Below, in pieces: positions 61,023-64,000 of a stretch of DNA of 64,000 nucleotides. Made by a program: the position numbers and the translations under genes. The DNA is from Pseudomonas sp. 10-1B (GTDB lineage Bacteria; Pseudomonadota; Gammaproteobacteria; Pseudomonadales; Pseudomonadaceae). The DNA lies in the NCBI RefSeq assembly GCF_000935045.1, contig NZ_JYKS01000004.1, positions 248,001-312,000 on the forward strand. Direction: 5' to 3'. Numbering within the stretch: the first letter of the stretch is position 1; every line of letters starts with the position of its first letter. The notes beneath the pieces were generated by a model. That model searched no databases. It saw nothing but the letters and a program-made list of their open reading frames with translations, and was not told the origin of the DNA.

Positions 61023-62678
61023 TCAGAAGGAGGTTTTGAATGTGAATGCCAACCAGCCCCGGTCTGTATTACCAACGCCGCCATTGCCGCCGACGGTGCC
61101 ATTTGCCAGGTTCTTGGGTTGGGCGCGGGTATCGGCGTAACGTAGGCCGAATTCATACTGTTGCTGATAGGTGAACTTCACACCAGCCGACCAGGACATC
61201 GCACCTTCACTGCCGCCACCAGCCGAGGCAGCGTTACCATGAATGCCATAGTTGATGGTCAGAGGTACGTCCATGTCCCAAGATGGGAAGATGCTCAGGT
61301 ATTGCGGCGTGTAGTTGACTGCCACCGCGTAGTAGTCGCGCGTCGAGCAACCATCGGACGCGTCGCCGGAGCCGGCGACACCGGGTGTACGGGCGTCCGT
61401 ACAGGCGGCATTGCCCTTGTACTTGAACAACTCGTCATGCTCGGTCACCTTGACCAGGTGACTGTAGGCAAACTCGCCAACCAAGGTCGCGTTATTGGCA
61501 ATGAAGTTGCGTGGCATGCCATACACGGCGTTAGCGATAAAGTGGATGGTGTCACCACGCGGCCCCTCGTCATCCAGCGTGCTGACACCAGTGGCGTTCA
61601 ATGCGCCGTTCTTGCGGTATGACAGCTCCGTGCCCACGGCCACCGAATCGAACACACGAGCAAAACTGATACCGGCAAGCTTGACCCCGCGGGGGTACAC
61701 GACGCGGTACTCACCCAGGTTCGCCTTGACCTGCGGTGCGAGCCAAGGCTGATAGTCGTCGAACTGGCGGTAGTAGAAGCCGAAGGTCGATTCGATCGCC
61801 TCAACGTTGTATTTGGCCATCACGCCCCAGTTGGCATTACTGTCGCGACCATACTTGGAGGAGGCGCGCTTGAGTGCCCCAGCACCGGCTGGCATCTGAT
61901 CCGGACCTTCGAACAGGAAGTCTGCACCGCCGAAGTAGGTCCCGCCGTAGGGAATACGGGTGTAGTCCCACTCATAGAAGTACTGGCCGGCGATGGAAAG
62001 ATGATCAGTGACCTGGGCCTTGGCAGATATCTGGCCGATGGGCAGAAATACTTCTTTTGTCTCGATACCCGGGCTGGTAGCGGCTTTTACACCGTCGCTC
62101 GGGGCCTGAGAGTAGGAAACTGAGTGTGCACCGAACAGCAGGCCCTCGCCCCAGTAGTTGGTATGGCGACCGATCTTGACGTTAAGCGGTGTATCGCCTA
62201 CCTGAAAGTTTTTCCACACGAACGCATCGAGGATTTCACCAGAAGGTCCTCTGACATAGCGCTTGACCTCATCGCTGTAGTGACCATTTTCGTAGCTGGT
62301 CTGGCCACCCACCTGGCTGTGGACCTTGGTGTCACGGTAGGCATTGTCGTACCAGCCAGCAGCACTCAGGCGTGCCCCCCATTCGTTCAGGTAGGAGAAA
62401 TCCACTTCGCTCAACACATCGAGTCGATTTGTAACGATATCGCCTTTGTCGAATTTGCTGTCGGACTCGTCGTAGGTCGGGGTCCGCATGATGCGGTGGT
62501 CTTGGTCTTCCATGCGCACGCCCAAGTTGTAGCGGACGGTATTGTCCCAACGCAGGCGGTAGTCAGGGTTGCTCAGGTCAAACGAAACAGCGTGCGCTCC
62601 ACTCATCCCGCCGAGCACTGCCAGCGCTAGCGCGCTGCGGCTAAACACATGCCTTCCCTGCTTGGTCATGTCTTTCAT
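61023..62678 (-). CDS. DUF1302 outer-membrane beta-barrel protein
   Basis: A 551-residue protein with a signal peptide (A-L-A-L-A-V-L-G-G-M-S-G-A-H-A) followed by alternating amphipathic strands and a terminal Phe after F-T-F-K-T, as in outer-membrane barrels. DUF1302 proteins are predicted channels for hydrophobic substrates and are co-encoded with DUF1329 proteins. It is the first gene of the leftward operon 62678-51469. AAAGGT lies 6 bases before the ATG at 62678; a second ATG is nine bases downstream. Confidence 0.87.
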   Translation of the reverse strand: MKDMTKQGRHVFSRSALALAVLGGMSGAHAVSFDLSNPDYRLRWDNTVRYNLGVRMEDQDHRIMRTPTYDESDSKFDKGDIVTNRLDVLSEVDFSYLNEWGARLSAAGWYDNAYRDTKVHSQVGGQTSYENGHYSDEVKRYVRGPSGEILDAFVWKNFQVGDTPLNVKIGRHTNYWGEGLLFGAHSVSYSQAPSDGVKAATSPGIETKEVFLPIGQISAKAQVTDHLSIAGQYFYEWDYTRIPYGGTYFGGADFLFEGPDQMPAGAGALKRASSKYGRDSNANWGVMAKYNVEAIESTFGFYYRQFDDYQPWLAPQVKANLGEYRVVYPRGVKLAGISFARVFDSVAVGTELSYRKNGALNATGVSTLDDEGPRGDTIHFIANAVYGMPRNFIANNATLVGEFAYSHLVKVTEHDELFKYKGNAACTDARTPGVAGSGDASDGCSTRDYYAVAVNYTPQYLSIFPSWDMDVPLTINYGIHGNAASAGGGSEGAMSWSAGVKFTYQQQYEFGLRYADTRAQPKNLANGTVGGNGGVGNTDRGWLAFTFKTSF

Positions 62679-62958
62679 ACGGCACCTTTTATTTTTATTT
62701 TCAGTCGTTTGTATAAGGCCAAGTACTGGCTACAGCCGTGCTGACGTACTGCTACCTCACCTGCCTAAGCAGCTCGGGTGAGCTTGTCGGCAGGTTTCAC
62801 CGGTGAAGCGCGCCCATGGCTTGATTTCAAATTAACCGAGAAAAACAAATAATTCCATATAAAGATTTCAATTCTGTATTTAGAATCTCAGTCGATTTTT
62901 TTGTTGCCGCTGATCGCCCCCGGTGTCAGAGGGCATGGAGAAAAGCATGGTCAATACT

Positions 62959-62981
62959 GCACACAAAAATGCTAACTGTTC
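62959..62981. promoter_or_regulatory. Candidate operator, site H
   Basis: GCACAC-N11-CTGTTC matches 10 of 12 positions of the shared repeat. It lies in the 407-base gap between the divergent DUF1302 operon and the SDR gene at 63086. The gap also contains ATTCT-N6-AGAAT (about 62870-62887) in an AT-rich stretch that probably holds the leftward promoter; no gene is seen there. Confidence 0.5.
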
Positions 62982-63085
62982 AATTATGTTTTGCTCAACC
63001 GGCTTTTTTCCGGTAAACAAGCCACTGAAGACACCCGCAACGTGCCTGCGTCAATCCAACAAGAATCACAAGGAGCTTGCCCCGC

Positions 63086-63931
63086 ATGAACATCGATCTG
63101 AGCGGAAAACGCGTGATTGTCACTGGTGCTTCACGCGGTATAGGCCTTGCGATAGCCCGTGCCTTCGCACTGGAAGGTGCCCGTGTGGCCATCTGCGCAC
63201 GTAGCTTGGCGGCCGTCCGCGAAGCGGAAGCACAACTGCAGGAACATGCGCAGGCGGTACTGGCCCGAGCCGTGGATGTCACGGACACTCAGGGTGTTCA
63301 ACATTTCGTCGGTGAGGTGGTGCAGACCTGGGGAGGCGTGGACATTTTGGTAAATAACGCGGGCCAGGGGCGTGGGGGCAACCTAGAGACCCTCACGCCG
63401 GAAGCCATCCTTGAACACGCCAATGTGTTGCAGATGGGGCATTTTCGCTTCGTCCAGGCTGTGGTGCCGTTCATGCGGCAACAGCGCTGGGGGCGGATCA
63501 TCGAGATCAATGCCCTGGCCGGCACCGTGCCGACCCCCGACGGGATCCCTTCGGTGATCAACCGTGCATCATGTGTAGCGCTTTCGCGCTCGCTGGGCAT
63601 GTCGCTGGCCAAGGACAATATTCTCGTCAATAGCCTGAACATGGGCTGGATCGACACTGGCCAGTGGGACCGCCACTACAAGGAGATGGGCCCCGGGGTC
63701 AGCCGTGAGGAGTTCGATGCGATGGTTATGAAGGTGGTGCCGATCGGCCGTTATGGCAAACCGGAAGATGTTGCAGGCATGGTGTTGTTCCTTTCCAGCG
63801 AATACGCCAGTTTCATCAGCGCGGCTTCGATAGACATTGCCGGGGGCATGGGTGGCCAGATTGCCTACTTCCCGACACTCAAGCGTGATTTTGCCGCGGC
63901 ACTGGCCGCTCGAAACACCGACAGCCACTAA
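63086..63931 (+). CDS. SDR-family protein lacking the catalytic Tyr-Lys pair
   Basis: A 281-residue protein with an intact SDR nucleotide motif (T-G-A-S-R-G-I-G) and N-N-A-G. Where the Ser and Y-x-x-x-K should be, it reads I-N-A-L-A-G and then S-V-I-N-R-A (about residues 156-161), so neither Tyr nor Lys is seen. The C-terminal I-D-I-A-G-G is close to the standard. It may act as a reductase with other residues, a hydratase-like enzyme or a non-catalytic partner. The ATG at 63086 has AAGGAG upstream. It is divergent from the DUF1302 operon and shares its candidate operator. Confidence 0.82.
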   Translation: MNIDLSGKRVIVTGASRGIGLAIARAFALEGARVAICARSLAAVREAEAQLQEHAQAVLARAVDVTDTQGVQHFVGEVVQTWGGVDILVNNAGQGRGGNLETLTPEAILEHANVLQMGHFRFVQAVVPFMRQQRWGRIIEINALAGTVPTPDGIPSVINRASCVALSRSLGMSLAKDNILVNSLNMGWIDTGQWDRHYKEMGPGVSREEFDAMVMKVVPIGRYGKPEDVAGMVLFLSSEYASFISAASIDIAGGMGGQIAYFPTLKRDFAAALAARNTDSH

Positions 63932-63941
63932 AGCGCCCGTA

Positions 63942-64000
63942 ATGAAGCTGCTGTTTCCAGTGCTTGCCACACTGATCTGGGCTGCCAGTACCGTGGTCAA
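63942..64000 (+). CDS. EamA/DMT-type transporter, 5' end only
   Basis: The first 19 codons (M-K-L-L-F-P-V-L-A-T-L-I-W-A-A-S-T-V-V) look like the first helix of an EamA drug/metabolite transporter. The start is 10 bases after the SDR stop, so the two are probably co-transcribed. The window ends here, so the family call rests on one helix. Confidence 0.55.
   Translation, partial: MKLLFPVLATLIWAASTVV

Overview
The window looks like the chromosome, or an integrated island, of a Pseudomonas close to the P. putida group. This rests on high GC, GbcA/GbcB-like proteins, Pseudomonas-type regulators and close resemblance to a gene cluster known from Pseudomonas. Everything here was read from sequence alone, with no database search. 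Names follow motif recognition and remembered gene order.

Layout. (1) 1-3063: a LysR regulator (cut by the window edge) and a divergent pair encoding a GbcB-like reductase and a GbcA-like Rieske demethylase, probably for a quaternary amine. (2) About 3064-9900: a scarred accessory segment. It holds a frameshifted P4-type integrase, a 21-base match to the 3' end of tRNA-Gly (likely an attachment-site remnant), an unknown 278-aa gene, the 3' part of a group II intron cut by an IS630-family element, broken pieces of lpd, an IclR gene and an MFS gene, and an IS5 remnant. (3) 9995-14193: a TetR regulator, a pantothenate synthetase, a glutathione peroxidase, an MFS transporter and a periplasmic Cache-domain protein. 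(4) 14243-25906: beta-oxidation-like genes (three acyl-CoA dehydrogenase subunits, two of them a probable heteromeric pair, plus enoyl-CoA hydratase, thiolase and 3-hydroxyacyl-CoA dehydrogenase), two amidohydrolase-fold proteins, an FAH-family protein and a P450. (5) 26228-41555: a block whose order, read from right to left, is ferredoxin, SDR, extradiol dioxygenase, FAH, MFS, IclR, thiolase-like, SDR, FAH, Rieske alpha, Rieske beta, SDR, CoA ligase. This matches the remembered order ditA3-B-C-D-E-R-F-G-H-A1-A2-I-J of the abietane diterpenoid (resin acid) cluster of P. abietaniphila BKME-9. (6) 41863-51421: a second MFS gene, a [2Fe-2S] ferredoxin and its reductase, SDRs, a SnoaL-like protein, a third MFS gene, an unknown 343-aa protein, a second P450 paralogue and its TetR regulator. 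(7) 51469-62678: one long leftward operon with an outer-membrane DUF1302 protein, a DUF1329 protein, a YCF48-like protein, an RND/MMPL transporter, and a VOC protein, enoyl-CoA hydratase, SDR and FAD desaturase-like enzyme. (8) 63086 to the end: an atypical SDR and the start of an EamA transporter.

How it fits together (inference). The envelope operon and MFS permeases would admit a hydrophobic diterpenoid. The P450s, with the ferredoxin and reductase, would oxidise the skeleton, and SDRs would make ketones. DitA1A2A3 would dihydroxylate the aromatic ring, DitC would open it, and FAH proteins, the DUF35/thiolase-like pair, the CoA ligase and the beta-oxidation genes would dismantle the product. 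A shared inverted repeat, GAACAC-N11-GTGTTC, lies before at least seven transcription units and suggests one regulator ties the regions together. I did not find a clearly unprecedented system. The most novel-looking parts are this putative regulon motif, the DUF35/cysteine-less thiolase pair, the unknown 343-aa protein and the active-site-variant SDRs.
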